Shown here: piece after piece, positions 43,225 through 51,631 of the stretch
Position numbering within the stretch: position 1 is the first letter of the stretch
How the letters are laid out: every line of letters begins with the position of its first letter
NCBI GenBank assembly: GCA_913057235.1
Contig: CAJXNI010000018.1
Coordinates: forward strand, 1-53,663
Origin: an uncultured Bacteroidota bacterium
GTDB lineage: Bacteria > Bacteroidota > Bacteroidia > Flavobacteriales > Schleiferiaceae
Direction of reading: 5' to 3'
Length of the DNA stretch: 53,663 nucleotides
Translations under genes and position numbers: made by a program
The notes under the pieces: generated by a model
Databases searched by the model: none
Seen by the model: the letters and a program-made list of their open reading frames with translations, nothing else
What the model was told of the DNA's origin: nothing

Positions 43225-44499
43225 CTATTTTTCAATTTTATCAAATCCGGTATACGCCTGTAAAGCCTGGGGTATGGCTACCCCATCTTCGGTTTGATGA
43301 TTTTCTAGTAAAGCGGCTACAATGCGAGGCAGCGCCAAAGCAGAGCCGTTTAAGCTATGCAATAGCTCTGTTTTCCGCTCTTGATTTCTGAAACGAATTT
43401 TCATGCGGTTGGTTTGGAACGTTTCAAAGTTAGAAACAGAGCTTACTTCCAACCAGCGTTTTTGGGCCGCGCTCCACACTTCAAAATCATAGGTAATGGC
43501 CGAGGTAAAGCCCGTGTCTCCTCCGCATAAGCGCAAAATGCGGTACGGCAAATCTAATTTTTGTAAGATTTTCTCTACATGAACCACCATTCCGTCTAGC
43601 ATTTCATAGCTATCTTCTGGCTTGGTGAGGGCCACTACTTCTACCTTATCAAACTGGTGCAAACGATTTAAACCCCGTACATCCTTGCCATAACTTCCCG
43701 CTTCTCTTCTAAAACAAGGCGTATAGGCCGTGCATTTAATCGGCAGTTGATCGCCTTCTAATATTTCATCTCTAAAAATATTGGTAATGGGCACCTCAGC
43801 GGTGGGTATGGCGTAAAGTCCGTCTTTTTCAATGTGGTACATCTGTCCTTCCTTATCGGGAAGTTGCCCGGTACCGTAAGCCGAAGCTTCATTTACAAAG
43901 TGAGGAGGAATAAATTCCTGAAAACCGGCTTTTTGGTTTTCATCTAAAAAGAAGTTGATAAGTGCTCTTTGCAATCGGGCGCCTTTACCTTGGTACACGG
44001 GGAAACCAGCCCCCGTAATTTTTACCCCTAAATCAAATTTGATCAGGTTTAGATCTTCGGCAATTTCCCAGTGCGGGCGCGCTTTATCGTCTAAGCTAGG
44101 TATAGCACCTACCTGTTTTACCTCTTCGTTATCGGCCTCAGATTTACCCGCCTTTACCAAGGGGTTGGGCACGTTGGGCAAGCTTAACAGCAGATTTTCC
44201 AGCGCATGCATTTTTTGCTCCATTTCTTGCTGCAAATCTTTGCTGCGCACTTTTAAGCTTACGGTTTTCTCCTTAAGCTTAAGGGCCTCTTCTTTTCGCC
44301 CTTGCTTAAAGAGTTCGCCAATCTCTTTACTAATTTTATTGCTTTGCGCCAGAGTGCTGTCCAAGTCGGTTTGCGCCTGCCTGCGCTGCTCATCCAAGGT
44401 TAAAATATCGTCAATAGTCTGTTGCGCATCCAGTCCGCGTTTGGCCAATCCATCAATGGCCTTTTCTCGGTTTTCACGGAGGTAATTTATCTGAAGCAT
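43225..44499 (-). CDS. serS: Serine--tRNA ligase
   Basis: This class II synthetase charges tRNA-Ser and tRNA-Sec type tRNAs with serine. The 424-aa protein has the N-terminal antiparallel coiled coil at about 28-110 that grips the long variable arm, motif 2 in PCFRREAGSYGKDVRGLNRLHQF's Arg/Glu pair, and motif 3 near the end (ALALPRIVAALLENHQT). It heads a five-gene run on the minus strand. A near-consensus -7 box (TACCTTCG, 44527-44520) with a CTG 19 bp above it lies upstream. Confidence 0.95.
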   Translation of the reverse strand: MLQINYLRENREKAIDGLAKRGLDAQQTIDDILTLDEQRRQAQTDLDSTLAQSNKISKEIGELFKQGRKEEALKLKEKTVSLKVRSKDLQQEMEQKMHALENLLLSLPNVPNPLVKAGKSEADNEEVKQVGAIPSLDDKARPHWEIAEDLNLIKFDLGVKITGAGFPVYQGKGARLQRALINFFLDENQKAGFQEFIPPHFVNEASAYGTGQLPDKEGQMYHIEKDGLYAIPTAEVPITNIFRDEILEGDQLPIKCTAYTPCFRREAGSYGKDVRGLNRLHQFDKVEVVALTKPEDSYEMLDGMVVHVEKILQKLDLPYRILRLCGGDTGFTSAITYDFEVWSAAQKRWLEVSSVSNFETFQTNRMKIRFRNQERKTELLHSLNGSALALPRIVAALLENHQTEDGVAIPQALQAYTGFDKIEK

Positions 44500-44613
44500 A
44501 GATGTGTTCTTTGGGGCTACGAAGGTAGCAATTAGCGTGGCTTTTGCAGGTTTTACCCTGAGGATCTAAAGCGGTCCTTTTGTGTGTGAACAGCACCTGT
44601 TGTAAACAGGAAA

Positions 44614-44640
44614 AGCCCACCACTAAAAAAGTGCTGGGCT
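44614..44640 (-). terminator. Intrinsic terminator of rplU-rpmA
   Basis: On the minus strand AGCCCA (44640-44635) plus CACT pairs with AGTG plus TGGGCT (44619-44614) around a T-rich loop, with one central mismatch, and is followed by TTTT. It lies 22 bp beyond the rpmA stop, so it ends the ribosomal-protein transcript. Confidence 0.68.
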
Positions 44641-44661
44641 CTTGAATGAAAAGTCTAAATT

Positions 44662-44928
44662 TTAGGCTTCTTGCTCAGCCGGTTTTACAGAAACAAATGA
44701 CTTGTTGCCTTTGCGTCTTTGAAAAACCACGGTTCCATCCGCTGTAGCGTATAAAGTATGGTCTTTACCGATTCCAACATTTTCACCAGGGTTGTGCTTG
44801 GTTCCCCGCTGACGAACGATAATGTTACCGGCAATGGCCTGCTGGCCTCCAAATATTTTCACGCCTAAGCGTTTACTTTCTGATTCTCTTCCGTTCTTAG
44901 AACTACCTACACCTTTTTTGTGAGCCAT
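44662..44928 (-). CDS. rpmA: 50S ribosomal protein L27
   Basis: This 88-aa protein of the large subunit starts [22 protein letters not shown], followed by the conserved [16 protein letters not shown]27 contacts the peptidyl-transferase centre. It lies 12 bp after the rplU stop, the usual rplU-rpmA pairing. No N-terminal extension requiring processing (as in Firmicutes) is present. Confidence 0.97.
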   Translation of the reverse strand: MAHKKGVGSSKNGRESESKRLGVKIFGGQQAIAGNIIVRQRGTKHNPGENVGIGKDHTLYATADGTVVFQRRKGNKSFVSVKPAEQEA

Positions 44929-44940
44929 GTCTTATCGGAT

Positions 44941-45489
44941 TTATGATTTCTTATCTTCTTTTTTAGCAGCCGTTTCTTTTTTAGCAGCCGTTTCTTTTTT
45001 AGCAGCCGTTTCTTTTTTAGCAGCCGTTTCTTTTTTAGCAGCCGTTTTCTTTTTAGCAGTCTTAGGAGCGGCTTTTTTAGTTTCGGCTTTTACTGCTTTT
45101 TTAGGGGCTGCTTTTTTAGGCGCTTCTTCTTTGGCCGCTTTGTCCTCCGCTTTTTTGGCTGCCGACTTTTTAGCTGCACCTTTGCCTACACCTGTTATTT
45201 CTAAAAGCGTGATGTACTGGCGGTGACCATTTAATTTTTGGTAACCTTTTCTGCGCTTTTTCTTGAACACCATTACCTTATCAGCCTTTAGGTGCTCTAC
45301 AATTTTAGCATCTACTTTGATGCCGCTTATAACCGGGGCGCCAACTTCTACCTTACCATCATTGTCGGTTAGTAAAACTTTGTCAAAAGAAACTTTTGAA
45401 CCCTCTTTACCTTCCAAACGATTTACGTAAAGCTTTTGGTCTTTGCGTACTTTGTACTGATGCCCTGCTATCTCTACAATCGCGTACAT
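44941..45489 (-). CDS. rplU: 50S ribosomal protein L21 with repetitive C-terminal tail
   Basis: Residues 1-100 are an ordinary L21 core ([38 protein letters not shown]), the normal length of the whole protein being about 100-105 aa. Here the protein is 182 aa: an added tail of about 80 residues is made of Lys, Ala and Glu, ending in five TAAKKE-type hexapeptide repeats coded by an 18-bp DNA repeat. The tail resembles histone H1-like or lysine-rich nucleic-acid-binding tails and may reach off the ribosome surface. It is translated in frame and followed by rpmA, so it is not a frameshift artefact. Two promoter-like boxes are upstream. Confidence 0.95.
   Translation of the reverse strand: MYAIVEIAGHQYKVRKDQKLYVNRLEGKEGSKVSFDKVLLTDNDGKVEVGAPVISGIKVDAKIVEHLKADKVMVFKKKRRKGYQKLNGHRQYITLLEITGVGKGAAKKSAAKKAEDKAAKEEAPKKAAPKKAVKAETKKAAPKTAKKKTAAKKETAAKKETAAKKETAAKKETAAKKEDKKS
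44965..45054. repeat. 18-bp tandem repeat in the L21 tail
   Basis: Five near-identical 18-bp units begin at 44965, 44983, 45001, 45019 and 45037, each starting AGCAGCCG followed by a T-rich half. A diverged unit begins at 45055. Each unit codes a hexapeptide (TAAKKE type) on the minus strand. Confidence 0.9.
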
Positions 45490-45508
45490 AATTTTTTTTT
45501 TGGGGCTG

Positions 45509-45516
45509 CAAATGTA
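45509..45516 (-). promoter_or_regulatory. Candidate -7 element P2 of rplU
   Basis: TACATTTG on the minus strand fits TAnnTTTG and lies 20 bp upstream of the ATG. The upstream -33 element is not clear. Confidence 0.45.
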
Positions 45517-45608
45517 ATAATTAAAACCTTTTTACCGCCACCCTTCTGTTAATATATTGACACCACTTTATGAAGACTGTCCCGGGCTCATTCTTCTGAT
45601 AATGAAGG

Positions 45609-45616
45609 CAAAGGTA
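45609..45616 (-). promoter_or_regulatory. Candidate -7 element P1 of rplU
   Basis: TACCTTTG on the minus strand fits the consensus fully. It lies between the arms of an 8-bp inverted repeat, AATGAAGG (45601-45608) and CCTTCATT (45630-45637), which could be an operator or a transcript hairpin. The leader would be about 112 nt. Confidence 0.4.
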
Positions 45617-45654
45617 CTAATCTAAAAATCCTTCATTGCTTAACCCCCTGGTTC

Positions 45655-45682
45655 GCCATCGGCTTTAAGCCTGATGGCTTTT
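45655..45682 (+). terminator. Terminator-like hairpin in divergent region
   Basis: GCCATC-GGCT / AGCC-GATGGC (loop TTA, one bulged T) is a strong stem followed by four T residues on the plus strand. It lies upstream of the M16 gene, with no annotated plus-strand gene before it, so what it would end is unclear. Confidence 0.5.
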
Positions 45683-45726
45683 AGCGTAGGCCAGTGATTT
45701 ATTTAGGTGTATGCGCCTTTATTTTT

Positions 45727-45734
45727 TACTTTTG
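45727..45734 (+). promoter_or_regulatory. Candidate -7 element for the M16 peptidase pair
   Basis: TACTTTTG is a full -7 match. The -33 part (TTTAG near 45703) is only partial. The leader to the ATG at 45782 would be about 40 nt. Confidence 0.48.
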
Positions 45735-45781
45735 AGCGCTATTCTTGGATTTGTTATAACAATCAGAAATCTGTTTCACTT

Positions 45782-47098
45782 ATGAAAAAACTGTTCACGG
45801 GTCTCTTAATTACCGGAACCTTAGGTTGGAGCACCGCTCAAACCAACATTGAATTTGAAGAGCACACGCTTGATAATGGCTTGCATGTTATTTTGCATGA
45901 AGACCACAGCACTCCTATTGTTGCGGTTAGTGTTTTATACCACGTAGGTAGTAAAAATGAGGTAGAAGGCCGTACCGGTTTTGCCCACTTTTTTGAACAC
46001 CTGATGTTTGAAGGCTCACCTAATATTGAGCGTGGAGAGTACATGAAAATTGTTCAGGCTAACGGAGGTGCGCTTAACGCCAATACTTCGTTTGACCGTA
46101 CATTTTATTATGAAATTTTACCTTCTAACCAGTTAGAGTTAGGCCTTTGGCTGGAAAGTGAGCGTATGCTGCAAGCCACAGTTGATTCTACCGGAGTGGA
46201 AACACAGCGTGAAGTGGTGAAAGAAGAAAAACGCCTGCGTATTGACAACCAACCCTACGGATCATTCCAGGAAGAGATTTTTGCCAAGGCATTTCCGGGT
46301 AGCTACTATGAAATACCACCCATTGGCACCATGGCCGATTTAAATGCCGCTGAGTATTCTGACTTTGAGGATTTTTACGGAGTCTTTTATGTGCCTAACA
46401 ATGCTACACTTTCCATTGCAGGAGATATTGATCCTGATGAGACTTTGGAAATGATTCAAAAGTATTTTGGAGGTATTCCGGCTGGCACCAGAGAAATCCC
46501 CAGACCTACAGAAGAACCGCCTGCCTTAACCCAAGAGGTAGTAGATACAGTATACGATAACATTCAGTTACCAGGGGTATTTATTGGTTACCGCACCCCT
46601 GCTCAAGGAACCAAAGAAGCCTACGCACTGGACATGCTTTCTAATGTTTTATCAGATGGGCAAAGCTCTAGAATGTACAAGAAAATTGTAGATGAAGAAC
46701 AATTAGGCGTGGCCGTGGCGGCCTTCCCGTTCAGTTTTGAGATGGCCGGTTTGTTCATCAATTATGGCATTGTTACTCAGGGCGTAGAAGCTATCGCTCT
46801 TTCTGCTGCCATGGATGCTGAAATTGCAAAAGTGAGGGAAGAAAAAATTAGCGAGGACGAATATCAAAAAGTACTCAATCAACTTGAGAATGATTTTGTG
46901 TCTTCTAACGGTCGTATGGCCGGCATAGCAGAAAGCTTAGCCAACTACCACGTGTATTTTGGAGATGCAGACCTTATAAATACTGAAATTGAAAAGTATC
47001 GTGAAATTACGCCCGAATACCTGCAACAAATAGCGAAAAAATATTTGGTTCCCAGCAACCGTGTAGTATTGTATTACTTACCCAAAAGCGAATCTTAA
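45782..47098 (+). CDS. M16 family zinc peptidase, catalytic subunit
   Basis: A signal peptide (MKKLFTGLLITGTLGWSTAQ) sends this 438-aa protease to the periplasm. The inverted zinc motif HxxEH is HFFEH at residues 69-73, and the downstream glutamate ligand lies in the E144/E148-149 region, so it is a typical pitrilysin/processing-peptidase-like catalyst. An earlier in-frame ATG at 45707 is less likely because it would add 25 residues before a good signal peptide. The next gene, 15 bp later, encodes a second M16-like chain that lacks this motif. The two likely form a heterodimer with one active site. Confidence 0.92.
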   Translation: MKKLFTGLLITGTLGWSTAQTNIEFEEHTLDNGLHVILHEDHSTPIVAVSVLYHVGSKNEVEGRTGFAHFFEHLMFEGSPNIERGEYMKIVQANGGALNANTSFDRTFYYEILPSNQLELGLWLESERMLQATVDSTGVETQREVVKEEKRLRIDNQPYGSFQEEIFAKAFPGSYYEIPPIGTMADLNAAEYSDFEDFYGVFYVPNNATLSIAGDIDPDETLEMIQKYFGGIPAGTREIPRPTEEPPALTQEVVDTVYDNIQLPGVFIGYRTPAQGTKEAYALDMLSNVLSDGQSSRMYKKIVDEEQLGVAVAAFPFSFEMAGLFINYGIVTQGVEAIALSAAMDAEIAKVREEKISEDEYQKVLNQLENDFVSSNGRMAGIAESLANYHVYFGDADLINTEIEKYREITPEYLQQIAKKYLVPSNRVVLYYLPKSES

Positions 47099-47113
47099 AA
47101 CATAGCCCAAACA

Positions 47114-49186
47114 ATGAAAAAGATATTTTTAACCCTTTTAGCAGCCGTATTTGCCGCTAGCAGCTTTGCCCAGCTAGACCGAAGCGTGCGCCCTGAGGCC
47201 GCACCCGCAGAGCCTTTGGATTTTGGCAAGTACAAAGTGTATGAACTTGACAACGGCATTACCCTAGTGGTAGTAAGCAATGATAAATTGCCGAGAGTTA
47301 CCTTTCGCATGCTTGTAGACGTAGACCCTATTTTAGAGGGGGAAAAAGCGGGGTATGTTTCCATGGCCGGTTCACTCTTGCGCCAAGGCACCAATAACCG
47401 TACAAAAGATGAACTTGATGAGGAGATTGACTTTATGGGCGCCAGCTTATTCACCGGATCTTCACTGGTTTACGCTAGCGGATTAAGTAAATACTCTGAG
47501 AAACTCATGGCTCTAATGGCCGATGTGGCTCTGAACCCCTCCTTCCCACAGGAAGAGTTTGACAAGCTCATGAAGCAGCAAAAGTCGGGTATTGAAAGTT
47601 CTAAAGATGACCCCGATGCACTTTCCAGCCGCCTTTTCAATGCTACCGTTTATGGCCAAAACCATCCTTATGGTGAATTACTAACGGAAGAGACCCTGGA
47701 TAACATTACGGTAGATGACTGCCGAAATTTCTACAACACCTACTGGGCGCCTAACCGCACCTACATTGCCGTGGTGGGCGACATAAAAGCCCGTAAGGCT
47801 AAGAAGCTGGTGAAAGAATACTTTGGAGACTGGGAGCGCAAAGAAGTGCCTACCCATAAATACCCGGCTCCCCCCCAGCCCACCGGTAAAATGGTGAATG
47901 TGATTAACCGTAGCAACTCTTCTCAAACGGTGCTTCGCCTGGGTAACACCATAGATTTGAAACCTGGTGATCCCGATATTGTAAAATTAGCTTTGGCCAA
48001 TCAAATCTTAGGAGGCGGTTCTTTGGGTCGTTTGTTCCAGAACATCCGCGAAGACAAAGGTTACACCTACGGTGCCTACTCAAGCTATGACGATGACCGA
48101 CTGATAGGCGAATTCAGCGCAAACGCCAGTGTACGCAACGAAGTAACCGATAGTGCCATTACCGAGTTTCTCTACGAGTTTAACCGCTTGCGCGATGAGC
48201 CCGTTAGTGAAGAAGACTTGAGGGCGGCTAAAAACTACATTGCCGGTTCTTTCGGTCGCTCTTTAGAAAGCCCGCAAACCCTGGCCTCTTTTGCCTTGAA
48301 TATTCTTCGCTACAACTTACCAGAAGATTACTACGAAAATTACCTCAACCGCATGGATGCGCTTACCGCTGAAGAGGTGCAGGCCGCAGCTCAGAAATAC
48401 ATGAAAACAGATGCCATGATTATTACCGCGGTAGGTAAAGGCTCTGAAATTGGCGATAAGCTGGAAGCTTTCGGTCCGGTGCAATACTATAACTTCCAGG
48501 GGGAAGAGGTGGAAGCGCCTTCTATGCCTGTACCTGAAGGAGTTACGGCCCAAAGCGTAATTGCTGATTACATCAAAGCCATTGGCGGTGAAGAAAAGCT
48601 GGCCAAGGTAAAAGACATCACCATGAAAATGAGTGCTGAAATTGCCGGTATGCCTCCTAGCATGGAGGCCTCTGCTACCATTATGCGAAAGCGCCCTAAT
48701 TTATTCTTCAATGAGTTAAGCCTTTCCGGTATGGGCGTTCTGCAAAAGCAAGTGTATAACGGTAAAACCGGAAAAGTAAGCAGTATGCAAGGTGAGCAAA
48801 CCTTAGAAGGCGAAGAGCTGGAGCAACTAAAAGCAGCCGGAGAATTTTTTGTAGAAAGAAAGTACGAAGAGCTGGGCTATACCTTAGAATTGGAAGGCAT
48901 GGAAATGCTAGACGGTGAGAAGGCCTACGTATTAAAAGTAACCAGTCCTGGTGATGATGTAAGCACTCAGTACTACTCGGCTGAGACCGGTCTCAAGTTG
49001 AGGGAGGCTTCAACCATAGAAACCCCACAAGGTGAAGTTACTACCGCCCAGGTTTATAGCAACTATGAGGAAAAAGAGGGGGTAAAATTCCCCATGCAAA
49101 TGAAGGTTGAAGGTCCGCAAAAATTAACCATGACCGTGCAGGAAATTAAAGTGAACTCAGGGTTGAAAACTTCTGATTTCAAATAA
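47114..49186 (+). CDS. M16-like non-catalytic subunit with C-terminal lipoprotein-like domain
   Basis: The 690-aa protein has a signal peptide ending near ASSFAQ, then two M16-type domains. Where the partner has HFFEH this chain reads SLLRQG (in MAGSLLRQGTNNRT), so it cannot bind zinc. It keeps the substrate-contacting Arg/Tyr region NIREDKGYTYGAYS. This split of roles is known for processing peptidases and bacterial M16 pairs. From about residue 480 there is an extra domain of about 210 aa (VIADYIKAIGGEEKLAKVKD, then antiparallel strands such as FFNELSLSGMGVL, YTLELEGMEML) resembling LolA-like or outer-membrane-lipoprotein-carrier folds. Coupling by close spacing supports a complex with the upstream peptidase. 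Confidence 0.9.
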   Translation: MKKIFLTLLAAVFAASSFAQLDRSVRPEAAPAEPLDFGKYKVYELDNGITLVVVSNDKLPRVTFRMLVDVDPILEGEKAGYVSMAGSLLRQGTNNRTKDELDEEIDFMGASLFTGSSLVYASGLSKYSEKLMALMADVALNPSFPQEEFDKLMKQQKSGIESSKDDPDALSSRLFNATVYGQNHPYGELLTEETLDNITVDDCRNFYNTYWAPNRTYIAVVGDIKARKAKKLVKEYFGDWERKEVPTHKYPAPPQPTGKMVNVINRSNSSQTVLRLGNTIDLKPGDPDIVKLALANQILGGGSLGRLFQNIREDKGYTYGAYSSYDDDRLIGEFSANASVRNEVTDSAITEFLYEFNRLRDEPVSEEDLRAAKNYIAGSFGRSLESPQTLASFALNILRYNLPEDYYENYLNRMDALTAEEVQAAAQKYMKTDAMIITAVGKGSEIGDKLEAFGPVQYYNFQGEEVEAPSMPVPEGVTAQSVIADYIKAIGGEEKLAKVKDITMKMSAEIAGMPPSMEASATIMRKRPNLFFNELSLSGMGVLQKQVYNGKTGKVSSMQGEQTLEGEELEQLKAAGEFFVERKYEELGYTLELEGMEMLDGEKAYVLKVTSPGDDVSTQYYSAETGLKLREASTIETPQGEVTTAQVYSNYEEKEGVKFPMQMKVEGPQKLTMTVQEIKVNSGLKTSDFK

Positions 49187-49208
49187 TAAATTATCCTCCC
49201 TATTAAAG

Positions 49209-49239
49209 AGCCAGATTCTCTCAAGAATCTGGCTTTTTT
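49209..49239 (+). terminator. Intrinsic terminator after the M16 pair
   Basis: A 10-bp perfect stem, AGCCAGATTC / GAATCTGGCT, with a 6-nt loop is followed by a T run. It lies 22 bp beyond the stop of the second M16 gene. Confidence 0.88.
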
Positions 49240-49299
49240 GTTTTGTAAGCGGGCCCTCCTTATCCAATTCTGTTTTATATTCGATGTAAAATATACAGC

Positions 49300-50391
49300 A
49301 TGCTTAAAAGACTATTTGCTTTACTTTTTTGTACCACCACTCTATATGCGCAAGAAGATAGCAGCGCTACCGATGATTTTGACTTTTCAGAATTTGAGTT
49401 GGCCGCTCCTCCCGCCAAAGCCTTTTGTAATAATAAAGTTTTAGGGCAATCTCCTACCTCCTTAATTGGTGCCAATTACATGTATCAAGGCCCACACTCC
49501 TTTACAGCGGGCAATTATAATGCTGATGATTTTGAGGGGAATATTGCAGAAACCAACAACATAGAAGCCACCCATGCCTTCACCCTGATTGGTAATTTTC
49601 CCTTAATAAGCCGCAATAATATTCTTATCAATTTAAATGTAATATATGATGAGCAGCACTATCAGTTTTCTGATAGTGAGACTTCCCACCCTTTAACCCA
49701 AAGCCTACAAGACAATCCCTTGCGCAGCGCAAGCACCCTGCTTACCATTTTTAAGCCCCTCAATGAAAAAAGATTTCTATTGGGCCAAGCCGGCCTAAGC
49801 CTTAATGGCGATTATAACTTCCGTGATTTTAGCCAATCCGCTAACACCTTACGCTACTCCTCAGCCTTGCTGTATGGCTTTAAACCTAGCGATCGCTTGA
49901 TGTATGCCTTTGGCCTTTCTAGAACGTACTTAGGGGGTGCCTTAAATTATGTACCCATTGTGTATTATTACCACACCTTTAAAAACCAAAAATGGGGCAT
50001 TGAAGCCTTGCTGCCTGCACGCGCCATGTTACGCTATCGCTTTAACAGTCAAAGCTTACTGGGCTTGGGTTTTAAGGTTACTGGGAACACCTACCACCTA
50101 AATAATCTTAGAGCTAATGCGGGCGATGCCTTCAATCAACCCGCCTTGGCTAATAGCGACAACTTTGAATTACGCAGATCTGAAATTAGAGCTGGCCTGC
50201 GCTTTAATCGGGCTATTACCGGTTTCTTTTGGCTAACAGCCGAAGCGGGCTATCGTATTAATTACAGCTATGATGTAGATCAGGGAGGGGATTTCCTGAG
50301 ATTTTGGGGCAATGAAGAAAGCTACTTTATGGAAAACGAGCTTGGCAACCCTGCATACTTTCTTTTAGGTATTAGTTATGTAAGCCCATAA
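49300..50391 (+). CDS. Outer-membrane barrel protein, DUF6268-like
   Basis: The 363-aa product has a signal peptide ending near TLYAQ, a short acidic stretch (DSSATDDFDFSEFEL), and a long run of alternating strands with aromatic ends: HAFTLIGNFPLI, NILINLNVIYDEQ, LMYAFGLSRTYLGGAL, RAMLRYRFNSQSLLGLGFKV. It closes LLGISYVSP. This matches outer-membrane beta-barrels of the DUF6268 type, which have no assigned function. It is transcribed alone after a strong terminator. Confidence 0.7.
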   Translation: MLKRLFALLFCTTTLYAQEDSSATDDFDFSEFELAAPPAKAFCNNKVLGQSPTSLIGANYMYQGPHSFTAGNYNADDFEGNIAETNNIEATHAFTLIGNFPLISRNNILINLNVIYDEQHYQFSDSETSHPLTQSLQDNPLRSASTLLTIFKPLNEKRFLLGQAGLSLNGDYNFRDFSQSANTLRYSSALLYGFKPSDRLMYAFGLSRTYLGGALNYVPIVYYYHTFKNQKWGIEALLPARAMLRYRFNSQSLLGLGFKVTGNTYHLNNLRANAGDAFNQPALANSDNFELRRSEIRAGLRFNRAITGFFWLTAEAGYRINYSYDVDQGGDFLRFWGNEESYFMENELGNPAYFLLGISYVSP

Positions 50392-50434
50392 GTTTGTGCT
50401 ACTGGCCCAGCGGCAGTCAAAACTACCAATAGAT

Positions 50435-50460
50435 TAGAGCCTACCGTTGGCTTCTATTTT
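50435..50460 (+). terminator. Possible terminator
   Basis: TAGAGCC (50435-50441) pairs with GGCTTCTA (50449-50456) with one bulged base, followed by four T residues. It lies 44 bp beyond the DUF6268-like gene's stop and is weaker than the others. Confidence 0.42.
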
Positions 50461-50495
50461 AGAAACAAAGAAATAACCTTTCTCTTTCTAACACC

Positions 50496-51098
50496 TCAGG
50501 GATAGGTAGCAGCAAAATAACCTTGAGATATCTCCATTACAGTTCTTTCACCCCGGGGAGCACGATTCAAAAAAACCATATCAAATCTGCCGGTAATCCA
50601 TACAGGCCTCTTGGTTTCACCGTGAGACGTATTGTTCATAATTAAATTTTCGGAAAAATCGGTAATGACTATTTCGCCAGAGACCGATTGATAGCGATAA
50701 TACTGACTGGAGTAAAGATTATTGCTATCTAGCTTCTGACCCTCTTCATCTTGAAACGAAGCAAATACCTTCCCAGGAGTGACTGAATAAACTCCCGGCT
50801 TGGAAATACTGTCTATATAAAATTCAAAAACATCTCCTGTTAAGCAATCAACTGCTGTTAGCTGAAAGGTGAGTGGATCGCTGAGACTATTATAGTCTAT
50901 AGAAGTCGTCAACGGCTGACAGAAAGGAAAATTAGGAGCCCCTGAAGCTTCCCACGGCTCTCCGTCTATAAGACAATAAAATTCTTCCCTTTCTGGAGCA
51001 AAAGCATCTTCTTCTGAATTGCTGCAGCTTGTAAAGGATAAAAAAACAAAGAAACCCAGTGCCCTGTGGGCAATGCTATTTAAGTTTAGCTTTTTAAT
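50496..51098 (-). CDS. Putative lipoprotein with a non-standard start codon
   Basis: The frame reads KKLNLNSIAHRALGFFVFLSFTSC, a good lipoprotein signal peptide with lipobox FTSC, then a 175-aa mature part with a CLIDGEPWEASGAPNF stretch. The late pattern GEIVITDF ... ISQGYFAATYP resembles calycin-like lipoproteins of Bacteroidota such as DUF6252. However, no ATG, GTG or TTG precedes the signal peptide after the in-frame stop; candidates are ATT 51098 or CTG 51104. A TTG start at 50912 would remove the signal peptide and the first 60 residues. Either a rare start is used, or a start was lost by mutation. Function unknown. Confidence 0.6.
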   Translation of the reverse strand: MKKLNLNSIAHRALGFFVFLSFTSCSNSEEDAFAPEREEFYCLIDGEPWEASGAPNFPFCQPLTTSIDYNSLSDPLTFQLTAVDCLTGDVFEFYIDSISKPGVYSVTPGKVFASFQDEEGQKLDSNNLYSSQYYRYQSVSGEIVITDFSENLIMNNTSHGETKRPVWITGRFDMVFLNRAPRGERTVMEISQGYFAATYP

Positions 51099-51167
51099 TG
51101 GCAGAGTAGTTTAGGCATTCCCTTTGATTTAGTAAAATGCGGTTAAATAAGCTCTAAGATCTACGTT

Positions 51168-51620
51168 CTACTTCTTCTTTTTAACCAAGCGAGTCCAAAC
51201 ATCTGTGCGGCCGAAAACCGCTGTTCCCACAAAACCACGCACCTCAATTTTATTTTCTTCTTTCAGCTCAATTTTGCAATTGTAGGTAGTTCCATTTTTA
51301 GGATCGTAAATGGTTCCGTCTTTCCAAATTTTCTCCTCCTCATCGTACACAAAGTCTTTTAAAATACGGTAACCCTTTAAGGGAGTACTGCGTAAAGACT
51401 CATCAGGGTTATTCTCATCTACTCGTGGGTTACCGTCTTCATCATTAGGCTCCTTCAGCCAAACAATTCGGCCGTAAAACTTACTTCCTATTTTTTCAAT
51501 CTTTATATAACTGCGGCCATCACTAGGTTGCCAAACACCCACAAGTTTATCGGCTTCATCTTGAGCCGGGCTAAGATTAAAAAAGAAAACACTTACTAAA
51601 AGGGCTAATGTGTATTTCAT
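51168..51620 (-). CDS. DUF2147 domain-containing secreted protein
   Basis: The 150-aa protein has a signal peptide ending near LSPAQ and then KLVGVWQPSDGRSYIKI, GSKFYGRIVWLKEPN, DGTIYDPKNGTTYNCKI and GFVGTAVFGRTDVWTR, which match DUF2147 (a lipocalin-like fold in the periplasm). It is 11 bp after a lipoprotein gene on the same strand and is likely cotranscribed. DUF2147 has no firmly assigned role. Confidence 0.9.
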   Translation of the reverse strand: MKYTLALLVSVFFFNLSPAQDEADKLVGVWQPSDGRSYIKIEKIGSKFYGRIVWLKEPNDEDGNPRVDENNPDESLRSTPLKGYRILKDFVYDEEEKIWKDGTIYDPKNGTTYNCKIELKEENKIEVRGFVGTAVFGRTDVWTRLVKKKK

Positions 51621-51631
51621 AATATATCTAT

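Noticed and set aside
44927-45226. A plus-strand frame with repeated hydrophobic FLAAVS-type units opposite rplU
   Set aside because: It is only the complement of the L21 Lys/Ala/Glu repeats; rplU and rpmA fix the true strand.
45640-45690. tRNA-like fold near the GGTTCGCC stretch
   Set aside because: No acceptor stem, anticodon arm or CCA-type layout can be built; the strong hairpin looks like a terminator.
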